Notes: generated by a model from the sequence alone, not told the origin. DNA of 64,000 nt from Microcoleus sp. CAWBG506 (GCA_020883125.1 JAHREW010000009.1:62001-126000); one strand, 5' to 3'; shown: positions 16,546-25,500, numbered from the stretch's first letter. Translations and numbers: made by a program.

Positions 16546-17712
16546 ATGAAAATAGCAATGTCCAAATCTTTCAATCCCCTCAACTGGCTGCCGAGAATTT
16601 CGGTAATGGACTGGTACATTGTCAAAGAATTAATAGGTCCATTTTTGTTTGGAGTCGGACTCTTTACATCCGTCGCCATCACAGTCGGAGCCTTATTTGA
16701 ATTAGTACGCAGAGTCGCAGAATCAGGCCTCCCCTACGGCGCAGCCATGGAAATTTTCATGCTACAAATTCCTTATTTCGTAGTATTAGCTTTCCCGATG
16801 TCAATGCTGTTAGCTACCTTAATGGCTTACAGCCGAATGTCGAGCGATAGCGAACTCGTAGCCCTACGCAGTTGTGGAGTTAGCGTCTACCGACTGGTAA
16901 TCCCAGCAGTAATTTTAGGGTTAGTGGTCACAGCCCTCACCTTCCCCTTACAAGAATTAGTTGTACCCGCAGCCAATTACCGGGCTACTTTGACTTTAGA
17001 CAAAGCGCTGAAGCGAGAAACACCGCTATTTCAAAAAGGCAATATTATTTACACAGAATTTCGGACAACTGACAAAAGCGCCAATGAAACCCTAGCCCGC
17101 TTTTTTTATGCAGAAGAATTTGACGGGAAACGCATGAAAGGTTTAACAATTATCGATCGCTCCACCCCCGGTCTCAATCAAATAGTTTCTTCAGAATCAG
17201 CAACCTGGAATCCCTCCGAAAACACCTGGGATTTTTTCAACGGCACCGCTTATATAGTAGCTCCTGATGGTTCTTACCGCAATATCGTCAGATTTGAACA
17301 CCAACAATTGAAACTACCGCGCACACCCTTAGATTTAGCCGCTAGAGCGCGGGATTTTAAGGAAATGAATATTGCCCAAGCTTTAGAGCGATTGGAGTTA
17401 ATTAAAAACAGTGGCGACGAGCAACAAATTCGCAAACTTAGGGTGAGAATTCAAGAGAAATATGCTTTTCCCTTTGTGTCTATGGTATTTGCGATTGTCG
17501 GAGCCGCTTTGGGCACTCAACCGCGACGCTCTGGTAAAGGCACGAGTTTTGGTATTAGCGTAGTGGTGATTTTCACTTACTATGTATTTTCTTTCATCAC
17601 CAGTTCTATGGGCGTGAAAGCTGTCTTGAGTCCCATCCTATCAGCTTGGCTGCCGATCGCCTTTGGCTTTGGCATCGGCGGAGTCTTGTTAGTACGAGCC
17701 GCCTCTAGGTAA
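16546..17712 (+). CDS. LptF/LptG-family LPS export permease (YjgP/YjgQ)
   Basis: A 388-residue membrane protein with the LptF/G layout: N-terminal DWYIVKELIGPFLFGVGLFT, membrane segments around 35-60, 75-100 and 115-140, a periplasmic jellyroll (about 155-300), and three C-terminal membrane segments from about 310 (YAFPFVSMVFAIVGAALGTQ). It pairs with LptB to move LPS to LptA. Many cyanobacteria use a single LptF/G-type gene, probably as a homodimer. Alternative starts are 16558 or 16606. Convergent with the gene ending at 18127. Confidence 0.9.
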   Translation: MKIAMSKSFNPLNWLPRISVMDWYIVKELIGPFLFGVGLFTSVAITVGALFELVRRVAESGLPYGAAMEIFMLQIPYFVVLAFPMSMLLATLMAYSRMSSDSELVALRSCGVSVYRLVIPAVILGLVVTALTFPLQELVVPAANYRATLTLDKALKRETPLFQKGNIIYTEFRTTDKSANETLARFFYAEEFDGKRMKGLTIIDRSTPGLNQIVSSESATWNPSENTWDFFNGTAYIVAPDGSYRNIVRFEHQQLKLPRTPLDLAARARDFKEMNIAQALERLELIKNSGDEQQIRKLRVRIQEKYAFPFVSMVFAIVGAALGTQPRRSGKGTSFGISVVVIFTYYVFSFITSSMGVKAVLSPILSAWLPIAFGFGIGGVLLVRAASR

Positions 17713-17766
17713 GGACATCGGGGCATTTGAGATGTGAGATTTGAATTTTTTTTGAATTAAAATCTG

Positions 17767-17898
17767 ATATCAATTCCGGTTGTATCGTCAGGTGATTTAA
17801 CCGCGAAGGCGCGTTCGGCGAAGCCGTTCCCGTAGGGTAGGACGCGAAGGAAGACAAGAGAGAGTTTAATACAGGACGATGAAGAGATGATTTTATAT
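17767..17898 (+). repeat. 132-bp dispersed repeat, copy 1
   Basis: Nearly identical to 41282-41413 in the same orientation; I count three base differences. It starts ATATCAATTCCGGTTGTATC and contains GGCGAAGCCGTTCCCGTAGG, a motif family that recurs in fragments at 19582-19612. Confidence 0.85.
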
Positions 17899-17989
17899 GA
17901 CTTCCCGCTCTCCCCGTCTTCCATAAGTCCTCGGCCATAAAAAAGAAGGATTACCTATTGACTTTCGTTGATTTGGCATGATATTATTT

Positions 17990-18040
17990 AATAATGGGAG
18001 TGGTGACAAAAATATTATTTTTGTCACCACTCCCATTATT
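17990..18040. terminator. Perfect 24-bp hairpin between convergent genes
   Basis: The arms 17990-18013 and 18017-18040 are exact reverse complements with a 3-base loop; the stem ends carry AATAATGGGAGTGG / CCACTCCCATTATT. The position between two convergent stops fits a bidirectional terminator, although there is no clear T-run. It could also be a palindromic mobile repeat. Confidence 0.5.
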
Positions 18041-18126
18041 AGATTGTACCTTATTAAATAGCAAAAGTCAAGCGTTTAACCCTAAAAAAAAGGGCGATTT
18101 TTTTTATATTCAATAAAATAAAAAAT

Positions 18127-19482
18127 CTATGGGTTAGAAAAAGTATTGATTTCGCCTCCACCAAGATAGCGTCCTGGAATCTGTCGCTGTGGAGGAGAAG
18201 GCTGTGGTGGAATTGGTGGCAGGCCCTGATTGGTGTTTTGAGGAACAACTCCAAAATTAGACTGGGTGGGCGAGTTGGACTGACTCGGCTGAGCTGATTT
18301 AAATTGAGAATTGGCTGAATTGGGAGATAATTGAGGGTTAAGGATTTTGGTTTCGACTATCGCACTAGGAACAGCAGATTTTTCGAGATTGGGAAGTAGC
18401 TGTATGGGGGAAGGTGTGGCGACTGGAATTAGAGCAGGTTGAGTTTTAGGTGTGAAATCGGAACCGGATAAATTAGTTTGGTAGGGATTTTTTGGCGCAG
18501 GCACATTTGCAGGCTGTATGGTAATTTCGGGCATAACTGGTACTGCGGAATTTAATCTGCCCCAGGATTCAGGTAATGTGGTGGATGGGTTGGAAATAGG
18601 CGGAGAGTCGTTAATAATATTTGTGGAAGCCGGAACCGGGGTAAGTGGAGTGGGAAAATTCACAGGATTTGGTTTTGCTGGAGCTGTAGTCGTGGTTGGG
18701 AGCAAATTGTCGGGATTTGTAGGAGACAAAGTGCCGTTTAGTCGATCGGGCAATTTAGTTTCCTTGGCAGTTTTGTCAGTAGAATTTGCCATGACCGAAG
18801 TGTCGGCAGCGATGTATTTTTTCATAGCTGCTTGTAAGGGACTTAAAGGAAGAGAATTTTGGTTTTTTCCCCCTGAACTAGGACTAGCGTTTGTCTGGGA
18901 TAAAGTTGCTGTATCCAAGGGGTCTCCCAGGCCAAGGTTGGAAGTCGCGGCAGTCTGCCCGCCGTCGAGAGAAGGAGTCAAAGCTGATGTGGCGTTTGCA
19001 TTGAGAAAGCTTGATTTTGCCTGGTTGTTTTTGGTAGCAGAAGCCACTGAATTTGCGATATTGGGGAGGGATAAAGATGTGTTGATTGCTGGCTGTTTGG
19101 AAACTAGAGATGGCGGAAATTTTTCGGCTCGCCTAGCGGTAATTTCATCGAATAAACCTTGGGTTTTGACTATGGGTGAATTAAAAAAACCGATTTCTGG
19201 ATTGGAGCGATTGAATTTATTGACTAGCAGCGGTACGCTATCGATTTCAGCAGCAATTGCGCTATCTTCAGCAGATAGCCCCGCGATGGGAGTGGGATTA
19301 TTGGAAGTTGCTGCATCTTCGCCATCTATGCTCAAGCGTTCTGGATTTACCGATACTTCCCAGATAAACAAACTCCCGGCACAGAGAACTGCTAGCGGTG
19401 CCCAAACCATAGGCTGCATCCAATGGCGTAAGCGCGCTATGAGATAGCGGACAGATGTAGGGAATCGTTTAAAACTTGACAT
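18127..19482 (-). CDS. Membrane-anchored low-complexity protein of unknown function
   Basis: A 451-residue protein from MSSFKRFPTSVRYLI (a frame start at 19509 is also possible). One membrane segment at about 25-43 (WAPLAVLCAGSLFIWEV) anchors a long Pro/Ser/Asn/Thr-rich, probably disordered periplasmic region. The end is proline-rich (LPPIPPQPSPPQRQIPG). I recognise no domain. Similar architecture is seen in cell-wall or pilus-related linker proteins, but no function can be assigned. The antisense frame also stays open for about 300 codons because of the biased composition. Confidence 0.75.
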   Translation of the reverse strand: MSSFKRFPTSVRYLIARLRHWMQPMVWAPLAVLCAGSLFIWEVSVNPERLSIDGEDAATSNNPTPIAGLSAEDSAIAAEIDSVPLLVNKFNRSNPEIGFFNSPIVKTQGLFDEITARRAEKFPPSLVSKQPAINTSLSLPNIANSVASATKNNQAKSSFLNANATSALTPSLDGGQTAATSNLGLGDPLDTATLSQTNASPSSGGKNQNSLPLSPLQAAMKKYIAADTSVMANSTDKTAKETKLPDRLNGTLSPTNPDNLLPTTTTAPAKPNPVNFPTPLTPVPASTNIINDSPPISNPSTTLPESWGRLNSAVPVMPEITIQPANVPAPKNPYQTNLSGSDFTPKTQPALIPVATPSPIQLLPNLEKSAVPSAIVETKILNPQLSPNSANSQFKSAQPSQSNSPTQSNFGVVPQNTNQGLPPIPPQPSPPQRQIPGRYLGGGEINTFSNP

Positions 19483-19849
19483 AGTTTTGCTTTGGTATTT
19501 AGCACACACTTAAAACAAGTTTTGGTAATTATATTATATCCTAAACTTGTACTATTTATGCTGTTGGCTGTCAGAGACTGCGAGGATTCCCGTAGGGAAT
19601 AGCTTCGCAGGGGCAAACTTTTGAGGAAAAATGGCTACAAATATCTACAAAAATGAATTTGTCTAAGGCAAGATGAGAAAATAATTTATTGCCTAGTAAA
19701 AATCAACGGCTCATCAGGATGATAAAATTCGAGTTGGCACGGTGTCAATCCTGCTGGAGGGGGTTTGGCGATCGACTGACCAGGAAAAAAAGTTACAGCC
19801 GGCGTTGGCAATTACCGACGACGATCTAAGATAATTTGAGATTAAAAAG
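19483..19849. other. Divergent promoter region upstream of pgl
   Basis: About 370 bp between divergent genes. It contains a fragment GGATTCCCGTAGGGAATAGC (palindromic core TTCCCGTAGGGAA, 19587-19599) related to the 132-bp repeat family. No gene is visible and no promoter is identifiable with confidence. Confidence 0.5.
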
Positions 19850-20578
19850 ATGACAAAAGTAGTAGAAGTATTAGCCAATCGGGAAGAATTAATAGCTCGA
19901 TCGCTCTCGGTTGTGTGCTCCCAAATCCAAGCAGCCATAGCAGAACGAGGAATATGTACGATCGCCGCAGCAGGCGGAAGCACACCAGAACCACTTTACA
20001 AATTGCTGAGCACTCAAGACTTGCCGTGGGATAAAATTCACGTTTTCTGGGGGGATGAACGCTACGTACCTTCAGATCACCAGGATAGCAATCAAAAAAT
20101 GGCACGTCTGGCATGGCTGGACAAAGTAAAAATCCCCCCCAGTAACATTCACCCGATGCCGACAGGTGGTGGGGACCCGGTCGCCGATGCCTTGGCCTAC
20201 CAAACAGAATTGCAACAGTTCTTCGAGGTATCGGAGGGGGAGTTTCCGGCGATCGACATAATTTTATTAGGGATCGGAGACGACGCCCACACAGCGTCTC
20301 TATTTCCGCACACAGGGGCTTTACAAGTGCGCGATGCCCTAGTGACGGTGGGTAACAAGGATGGTCAACCCCGCATCACGTTTACAGTTCCCTTAATTAA
20401 CCATGCTCGTTGTGTCATGTTCATTGTTGCAGGTGGCAGCAAAAAACCAGCCCTCGCTCAAATTTTTGCCCCCGTAGCCGATGACTTGACTTATCCATCC
20501 AGACTGATTCAACCCAGTGGAGAACTCTTGTGGTTGCTAGATGTGGCGGCGGGGGAAGAGTTACAATCCCTGGGTTAG
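19850..20578 (+). CDS. pgl: 6-phosphogluconolactonase
   Basis: A 242-residue member of the DevB/Pgl family. It hydrolyses 6-phosphogluconolactone, the second step of the oxidative pentose phosphate pathway, which feeds NADPH production in the dark. Visible motifs: IAAAGGSTPEPLYKLL (phosphate-binding glycine loop), VFWGDERYVPSDHQDSN and LLGIGDDAHTASLFPHT. Normal length. Neither zwf nor gnd is adjacent. Confidence 0.95.
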   Translation: MTKVVEVLANREELIARSLSVVCSQIQAAIAERGICTIAAAGGSTPEPLYKLLSTQDLPWDKIHVFWGDERYVPSDHQDSNQKMARLAWLDKVKIPPSNIHPMPTGGGDPVADALAYQTELQQFFEVSEGEFPAIDIILLGIGDDAHTASLFPHTGALQVRDALVTVGNKDGQPRITFTVPLINHARCVMFIVAGGSKKPALAQIFAPVADDLTYPSRLIQPSGELLWLLDVAAGEELQSLG

Positions 20579-20874
20579 GTCTGAGGTGATAGCTGTGGGA
20601 GTGTGTAGATATAGTATTATAAAACTTCATTAAGATTATAATCATCGATCGACACTGGTGCTATTGAGGGTAACAGAAAGCCACAGCCATCAAGCCGTGG
20701 ATTACTTGATTAACTTAAAAAAGCCCGTCATCCCTCCCAGAACCGCCCAAGCCCAGTTGCTAGCATTGGCAAAGCAATAGGAGAATGGTGGCGGTTAAAG
20801 TTAAAATTTGACCGTACACTAAACTATTTTTATGAGGCTGATTTGAAAATCTGGCCGATAGCAAGGAGAAATCG
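20579..20874. other. Spacer with a short coding-like remnant
   Basis: On the plus strand, bases around 20660-20780 read VTESHSHQAVDYLINLKKP and VIPPRTAQAQLLALAKQ before a TAG, which looks like the tail of a lost or very small gene (about 40 codons from a GTG). I recognise no family and treat it as unproven. Confidence 0.3.
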
Positions 20875-21669
20875 ATGATTGTCTGTCCCAATTGCAATCA
20901 CCAAAACCCCGACGGAGCTAACCAGTGTGAGGCTTGCTACACGCCTTTACCCGTTACCGCCAGTTGCTCGAACTGCGGTGCTGCGGTTCAGACAGATGCA
21001 GCTTTTTGTGGTCAGTGTGGCTTTAATTTACGTCCAGGTTCCTCTGTTCCAGAAACAGAGGCAACTTTAGTGCCATCGTCTGTGGGCCCGACAGTGGTAT
21101 CGCCATTGATGCCAGATTTAGTGTCGCCGGAGCCGCTGATAGTACCGGAAACTGTCGTGACGGCAAATCCAGGACCTAACTTGGAAAAAACTCCCCTTAG
21201 CATTCCGCCTGCTGTTCCCGATGCGCCACCATTGCCCTCGGTTGCTGTGACAACGGAACCTGTGGCAACCTCGGTTAATACTGCTCCTCCGGTTGCTGGC
21301 CAACCGACAACACCTGGTGTAGCGAAAACTCAACTTCAACAGCAGTCAGCGAGGCTGATACACGTCCAGACAAATACGCTGATGGAATTGCCTCACAATC
21401 TTTCTGTGATTCATATAGGCAAGCCCAATGACTTGGTACCCCCGGATATTGATGTTGCCGGATTTGCTAATTCTGAGATCGTCTCCAGGGTACACGCTAA
21501 CCTCCGGGTTGAGGGAGATGCTTGCTACCTAGAGGATGTGGGTAGTTCCAATGGTACTTATGTCAACAATACTCCCCTCCCTTCGGGAAATCGACACCGG
21601 TTGCGACCGGGAGATCGCATCTCTTTGGGTAAAGGAGACCTGGTTACGTTTTTATTTCAAGTTTCTTAG
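20875..21669 (+). CDS. Double zinc-ribbon plus FHA-domain protein
   Basis: A 264-residue protein. Two zinc ribbons lie at the N-terminus: C4/C7 with C18/C21 (CPNCNHQNPDGANQCEAC) and CSNCGAAVQTDAAFCGQCG. A Pro/Val/Thr-rich linker (about 55-155) follows, then an FHA domain (about 170-262) with the conserved SRVHANL and VGSSNGTYVNN. FHA domains bind phosphothreonine, so it probably takes part in Ser/Thr-kinase signalling; no kinase gene is adjacent. It is first of three consecutive FHA genes. Confidence 0.92.
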   Translation: MIVCPNCNHQNPDGANQCEACYTPLPVTASCSNCGAAVQTDAAFCGQCGFNLRPGSSVPETEATLVPSSVGPTVVSPLMPDLVSPEPLIVPETVVTANPGPNLEKTPLSIPPAVPDAPPLPSVAVTTEPVATSVNTAPPVAGQPTTPGVAKTQLQQQSARLIHVQTNTLMELPHNLSVIHIGKPNDLVPPDIDVAGFANSEIVSRVHANLRVEGDACYLEDVGSSNGTYVNNTPLPSGNRHRLRPGDRISLGKGDLVTFLFQVS

Positions 21670-21751
21670 AGCGAGTTTGGATTGGGCGAAAGAAAGTCTA
21701 AAATCTAAAATCGCATCAAGAACCCATCTACCAAAACTCACTGCTGCCAAT

Positions 21752-22228
21752 GTGATTAAGCTGACCTTGCTACATCCACTCCAGTCTATACCCGTCCGCA
21801 GTTGGACCTTTGAAGACGAAGAGGTCGTCTGCATTGGGCGATCGACAGAAAGCCACGTAGTTCTTTTCAGTGCGGTGGTTTCTCGTCGTCACATAGAATT
21901 GCGGCGTTCTGGAAAAAACTGGGAATTGATTAATTTAGGTACCAATGGCACTTACCTCGATGGTCAACCGATCGCGAGCATTCCCATTGTGGACGGTCTG
22001 ATAGTTCACTTGGCTCGATCGGGGCCAAAAATTCAAATCAACTTTGTCCCCAATCAGACCTCAGTCCAGGTCGAAAAAATTAGCATCAGTTCGAGGGATG
22101 CTAAGGCAATTTATAATCCTTTAGAAGCGGCGCAAATCGTCACGATTCCGATTCCCCAAACAGAAATTAGCATTTCTAGGGAAGAGGATGATTTAACGGA
22201 GGGGGAGAATACTCGCGATTATAGCTGA
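21752..22228 (+). CDS. FHA-domain protein
   Basis: A 158-residue protein from a GTG at 21752 (VIKLTLLHPLQSIPVRSW), chosen because the next gene starts with the same sequence, MINLTLLHPIQSVPVQSW. The open frame extends back to 21536, inside the preceding gene, but those residues are that gene's DNA in another frame. FHA hallmarks: IGRSTESHVVLFSAVVSRRH, IELRR and LGTNGTYLDG. The C-terminal tail (about 100-158) is acidic. Related to the gene at 22381, so this pair probably arose by duplication. Confidence 0.85.
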   Translation: MIKLTLLHPLQSIPVRSWTFEDEEVVCIGRSTESHVVLFSAVVSRRHIELRRSGKNWELINLGTNGTYLDGQPIASIPIVDGLIVHLARSGPKIQINFVPNQTSVQVEKISISSRDAKAIYNPLEAAQIVTIPIPQTEISISREEDDLTEGENTRDYS

Positions 22229-22380
22229 ATAATATGAAGTCAGTGTACGATGGCAGATGGAAATATCGAGCTGCTGTATACATGATTCGGAGGTGATTCC
22301 CAGAGTGGGACTCAAAGCCCAATACTTTGCTAAAAGCCTAGGAAGTGAATACTAATTATGCCTAAATTTCTGTAAGATCA

Positions 22381-22818
22381 GTGATTAACTTAACCCTACT
22401 TCATCCTATCCAATCAGTCCCAGTTCAAAGTTGGTCTTTTGAATCCGAATCAGTGGTTCGGATCGGTCGATCGAACGACAATGATGTAATTATTTACAGC
22501 GCTGTTGTTTCTCGCCACCACGTGGAGTTGTGGAAGCATCCTTTTGGCTGGGAAATTATTAATTTTGGCGCTAATGGCACTTATATCAATGACCAATCCA
22601 TCGCTCAAGCCTTGGTGGTGGACGGGATGACGATTCGTTTGGGCAATTCTGGACCCTCTATCCGGATTCGCGTAGGTGGGACGAAGTTGCCACAGCAGCC
22701 ATCGCGATCTGACAAAAAGGACCAAACTTCCACACAGAAGCAAACAGATTCTCCTTTCCGTCACGGAATCATTGAGGACGATGAAGATGGTGCCTTGACT
22801 CAAATCGATCTTGATTAG
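22381..22818 (+). CDS. FHA-domain protein (tandem paralogue)
   Basis: A 145-residue protein from a GTG at 22381. Motifs: VVRIGRSNDNDVIIYSAVVS, SRHHVELW and NFGANGTYIND, then a charged low-complexity tail ending GALTQIDLD. It is a close paralogue of the gene at 21752 (same N-terminal LTLLHP(I/L)QS(V/I)PV). The stop codon lies in the left arm of the palindrome at 22816-22887. Confidence 0.88.
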   Translation: MINLTLLHPIQSVPVQSWSFESESVVRIGRSNDNDVIIYSAVVSRHHVELWKHPFGWEIINFGANGTYINDQSIAQALVVDGMTIRLGNSGPSIRIRVGGTKLPQQPSRSDKKDQTSTQKQTDSPFRHGIIEDDEDGALTQIDLD

Positions 22819-22887
22819 ACATCTGGCAAAAAGTTGGTCTGGAACAGGCCAAAGAGCCTGTTCCAGAGGAATTATGGGAGATGTCTA
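22816..22887. repeat. Nested palindrome overlapping the FHA stop codon
   Basis: Outer arms TAGACATCT (22816-22824) and AGATGTCTA (22879-22887) enclose a perfect 12-bp hairpin TCTGGAACAGGC (22838-22849) / GCCTGTTCCAGA (22856-22867). The first three bases are the stop codon of the preceding gene. GGGAGATGTCTAT also occurs at 3256-3268, and the inner stem resembles 14068-14094, so this is a dispersed element. Confidence 0.65.
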
Positions 22888-22917
22888 TCGACGCAGAATG
22901 ATGTTTAGACTTGTTGA

Positions 22918-23496
22918 TCAACCTTCTAAAGATAAGATTGTGGGGCTATCGGTTAACAGGGCCTGAGTTTCGTTACCAGCCCACCTGCGGTAATCCAAAA
23001 GTAACTGGTACATCAATCGTTGTTTGACACTAAGCAGTACGCTCTTGAGCAAACCGTTGCCTGTTGCTTCCAAAATTGGTTTGGGAGTCAGCCACAAAGG
23101 TGGTGGCAACTCTACTCGCACTTCCAAATCCGCTTTTCCCTTCAGATATGTTGCCCCGCCAGTTTGATGCGGTGACAACTGTCCTTTGAGATTGAGAGCA
23201 AAGCGATCGTTGATATAATCGACGCCTAGAATGTCACAGGCGACGGACTCCAAATTGATTGTGCCGTCGGAGAGCGCCCACACCCTCATGTCTACCGTGG
23301 GTTGAATGCTCAGCATCATAAATTGTAACGGCCGCATTTTGAGCCGAAAACATTCATCACTTAGCTGCTCAGTGCGACTGCGATCGACTAGAGCATTTAC
23401 AAGTCGCTTGGGCTGACGCAGATAATGTTGAATGGGAACCCGTTCCTCTGGTACGGGGATCTCAACTGATTGGCAAGCATTAAACCGGATATACAT
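22918..23496 (-). CDS. DUF1997-family protein
   Basis: A 192-residue protein of the cyanobacterial/plastid DUF1997 type, recognised by the overall pattern: LRQPKRLVNALVDRSRTEQL, FRLKMRPLQFMMLSIQPTVD, and a C-terminal RLMYQLLLDYRRWAG. Function unknown; no catalytic motif is evident and no signal peptide is present. Convergent with the FHA gene, separated by the 22816-22887 palindrome. Confidence 0.8.
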   Translation of the reverse strand: MYIRFNACQSVEIPVPEERVPIQHYLRQPKRLVNALVDRSRTEQLSDECFRLKMRPLQFMMLSIQPTVDMRVWALSDGTINLESVACDILGVDYINDRFALNLKGQLSPHQTGGATYLKGKADLEVRVELPPPLWLTPKPILEATGNGLLKSVLLSVKQRLMYQLLLDYRRWAGNETQALLTDSPTILSLEG

Positions 23497-23718
23497 GAGA
23501 CGATATCAAATTAGAGGAGTCGTAACCATATCTTAATAAACTATAACCCTTTTCCCGTGACATAAGTCACGCAGCGAGTAATGTCATCCGAGAAATAACG
23601 GAGAAAAGTTTCCCAGATACTGCGCTAATTTTGGGATTTTACTTGCTGCTGCCATCTGGGAGAAACACAGATTCCTGCCTGTCTGCTATGTAGCCACAAT
23701 TAGGTAAAATTCCCTACT

Positions 23719-24639
23719 ATGAAAATTTCGATCGCACATCTGGGCCCAGTGGGAACCAATACAGAAACAGCCGCTTTGGCTTATGTTCAGTGGTTGAGCC
23801 AAGAAACCAACTTGGAATGCAGTCTGTATCCTTATGCAACCATTTCCCAGGCTCTAGAGGCATCGGCCACAGGGCTGGTTGATTTATCAGTGGTGCCGGT
23901 GGAAAATTCGATCGAAGGAAGTGTGACTGTTACCCTAGACACCCTGTGGAAACTCGATCGGCTTCGTATTCAACACGCCTTAGTTTTGCCCATTTCCCAC
24001 GCCTTAGTATCAAAAGCTGAAAGTTTTAACGAGATTCAAAAAGTTTACTCTCACCCGCAAGCCCTAGCTCAGTGTCAGTTGTGGCTGGGGAAGTTTATCC
24101 CATCGGCTCAGTTAATTCCGGCGAATTCAACCACGGAATCCTTGGATTACCTGGAGGATACAAGTGTGGCGGTGATTTCTGCGCCCAGAGCAGCTCAACT
24201 TTATAATTTGCCAGTGTTAGCTCATCCGATTAATGATTATCCCGACAATTACACTCGATTTTGGATACTCGGTAAGGGAGTTGAAGAACTGGACAATGTA
24301 GAAATAGGCGAGGGTATCCCATCAACTAAATCCATCACCAAATCCGCTGCTAAGTTGATCCTGGATGCTTCACCGTCTAATTGCACCCATACGTCCCTAG
24401 CTTTTAGTGTGCCTGCCAATATGCCGGGAGCGCTGGTAAAGCCATTACAAGTATTTGCCAGTCGGGGGATTAATCTGAGTCGGATTGAATCTAGACCGAC
24501 TAAGCGATCGCTCGGAGAATATATTTTCTTTATGGATGTTGAAGCTAATGCCTGCCACGCAGTGGTGCGATCGGCATTAGAAGAGCTAAAGACCTACACT
24601 GAAACTTTAAAAATATTTGGGTGTTACACTGTACTGTAG
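23719..24639 (+). CDS. pheA: Prephenate dehydratase
   Basis: A 306-residue monofunctional enzyme converting prephenate to phenylpyruvate in phenylalanine synthesis. The catalytic domain (about 1-190) begins HLGPVGTNTETAALAY and has VPVENSIEGSV and the active-site TRF in DNYTRFWILG. The ACT regulatory domain (about 215-300) carries the ESRP motif (LSRIESRPTKRSLGEYIFF) that binds phenylalanine for feedback inhibition. The usual G(P)xGTFT motif reads GTNTE here. No chorismate mutase domain. Confidence 0.95.
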   Translation: MKISIAHLGPVGTNTETAALAYVQWLSQETNLECSLYPYATISQALEASATGLVDLSVVPVENSIEGSVTVTLDTLWKLDRLRIQHALVLPISHALVSKAESFNEIQKVYSHPQALAQCQLWLGKFIPSAQLIPANSTTESLDYLEDTSVAVISAPRAAQLYNLPVLAHPINDYPDNYTRFWILGKGVEELDNVEIGEGIPSTKSITKSAAKLILDASPSNCTHTSLAFSVPANMPGALVKPLQVFASRGINLSRIESRPTKRSLGEYIFFMDVEANACHAVVRSALEELKTYTETLKIFGCYTVL

Positions 24640-24692
24640 TATACTGTAAGTAGTACAATTTTTTCAAGTATTAAAGTTAAGACGCTAGCAAA

Positions 24693-25334
24693 ATGAATGC
24701 CGATGAACTTCTGAAGCGATATGCGGCCGGGGAAAGAAATTTTCATGAAACAAACTTAAAAGAGGCTGCTTTGGCCAAAGCTTTCCTAAGTCATATTAAT
24801 TTGGCGTGCGCTAATTGTAAAGAGATTAATTTATCTTTAGCAGACTTAAGTTGGGCCAACTTAATAGGAGCAAACCTCAAGAATGCTTGCTTACTGATGA
24901 CTCAATTAAGTTGGGCAAACCTCAGCGGAGCAGATCTAACATTTGCGAGATTAACAGGGGCTGATTTGGTTGAAGCCAACCTGAAAACAGCCAACTTGAG
25001 CGACACTAAAATGATCGGTGTCAACTTGACTGGTGCATCCTTGCAAGGGGCAAATCTCATGGAAGCAAACTTAATAGATTCTTGCTTAGAGCGGGCTGAT
25101 TTGAGTTCAGCGAATTTAACTGAGGTGAAGTTAAGGGGGGCAAATTTGCAGAAGGCTAACTTGAGAGGATCTCTTTTATCTGAAGCTAATTTGCATCTTG
25201 CCGATTTGAGAGAAGCTGACTTGGAGGGCGCTAATCTTAGTGGGGCTTTTTTGTGCGGCGCCAATTTGGAAGGAGCTAACTTAAATGGGGCAATTTTCAG
25301 CGGTGCTATACAGTTTTGTGTGCGACAAATTTAA
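24693..25334 (+). CDS. Pentapeptide-repeat protein
   Basis: A 213-residue protein made almost wholly of pentapeptide units (A(N/D)L-type, about 35 repeats) after a short N-terminal helix (MNADELLKRYAAGERNFHET). It should fold into a regular right-handed quadrilateral beta-helix. There is no signal peptide, so it is cytoplasmic. Function is unknown; such proteins act as scaffolds or DNA mimics. It starts 53 bases after pheA but probably is not functionally related. Confidence 0.9.
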   Translation: MNADELLKRYAAGERNFHETNLKEAALAKAFLSHINLACANCKEINLSLADLSWANLIGANLKNACLLMTQLSWANLSGADLTFARLTGADLVEANLKTANLSDTKMIGVNLTGASLQGANLMEANLIDSCLERADLSSANLTEVKLRGANLQKANLRGSLLSEANLHLADLREADLEGANLSGAFLCGANLEGANLNGAIFSGAIQFCVRQI

Positions 25335-25500
25335 TAGGGCCCAAGAAAGAGGGAAGAAGGTGTTTCGACCCTGACACTCGGCGGTTGAGCCAGGGTAGTC
25401 GAAGGGTCGAAGGGCGAGGGTGGCTTCAGGAAGAATGAAGAAATCCTTTCAGATACTAATTTTGGATTACCTAGACCCTACAGATACTTAAGTAGATGGA

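Larger units (their letters stand above)
17713..18126. other. Convergent spacer with repeat and long perfect hairpin
   Basis: About 410 bp between convergent stops. It holds copy 1 of a 132-bp dispersed repeat (17767-17898) and a perfect 24-bp hairpin (17990-18040). No gene is supported; a 77-codon minus-strand ORF is just the translated repeat. Confidence 0.7.

Noticed and set aside
18518-19447. A 309-codon open frame antisense to the low-complexity membrane protein
   Set aside because: The composition is the mirror of the Pro/Ser/Asn-rich gene on the other strand; there is no ribosome site and no domain, whereas the minus-strand frame has a membrane anchor and a normal start.
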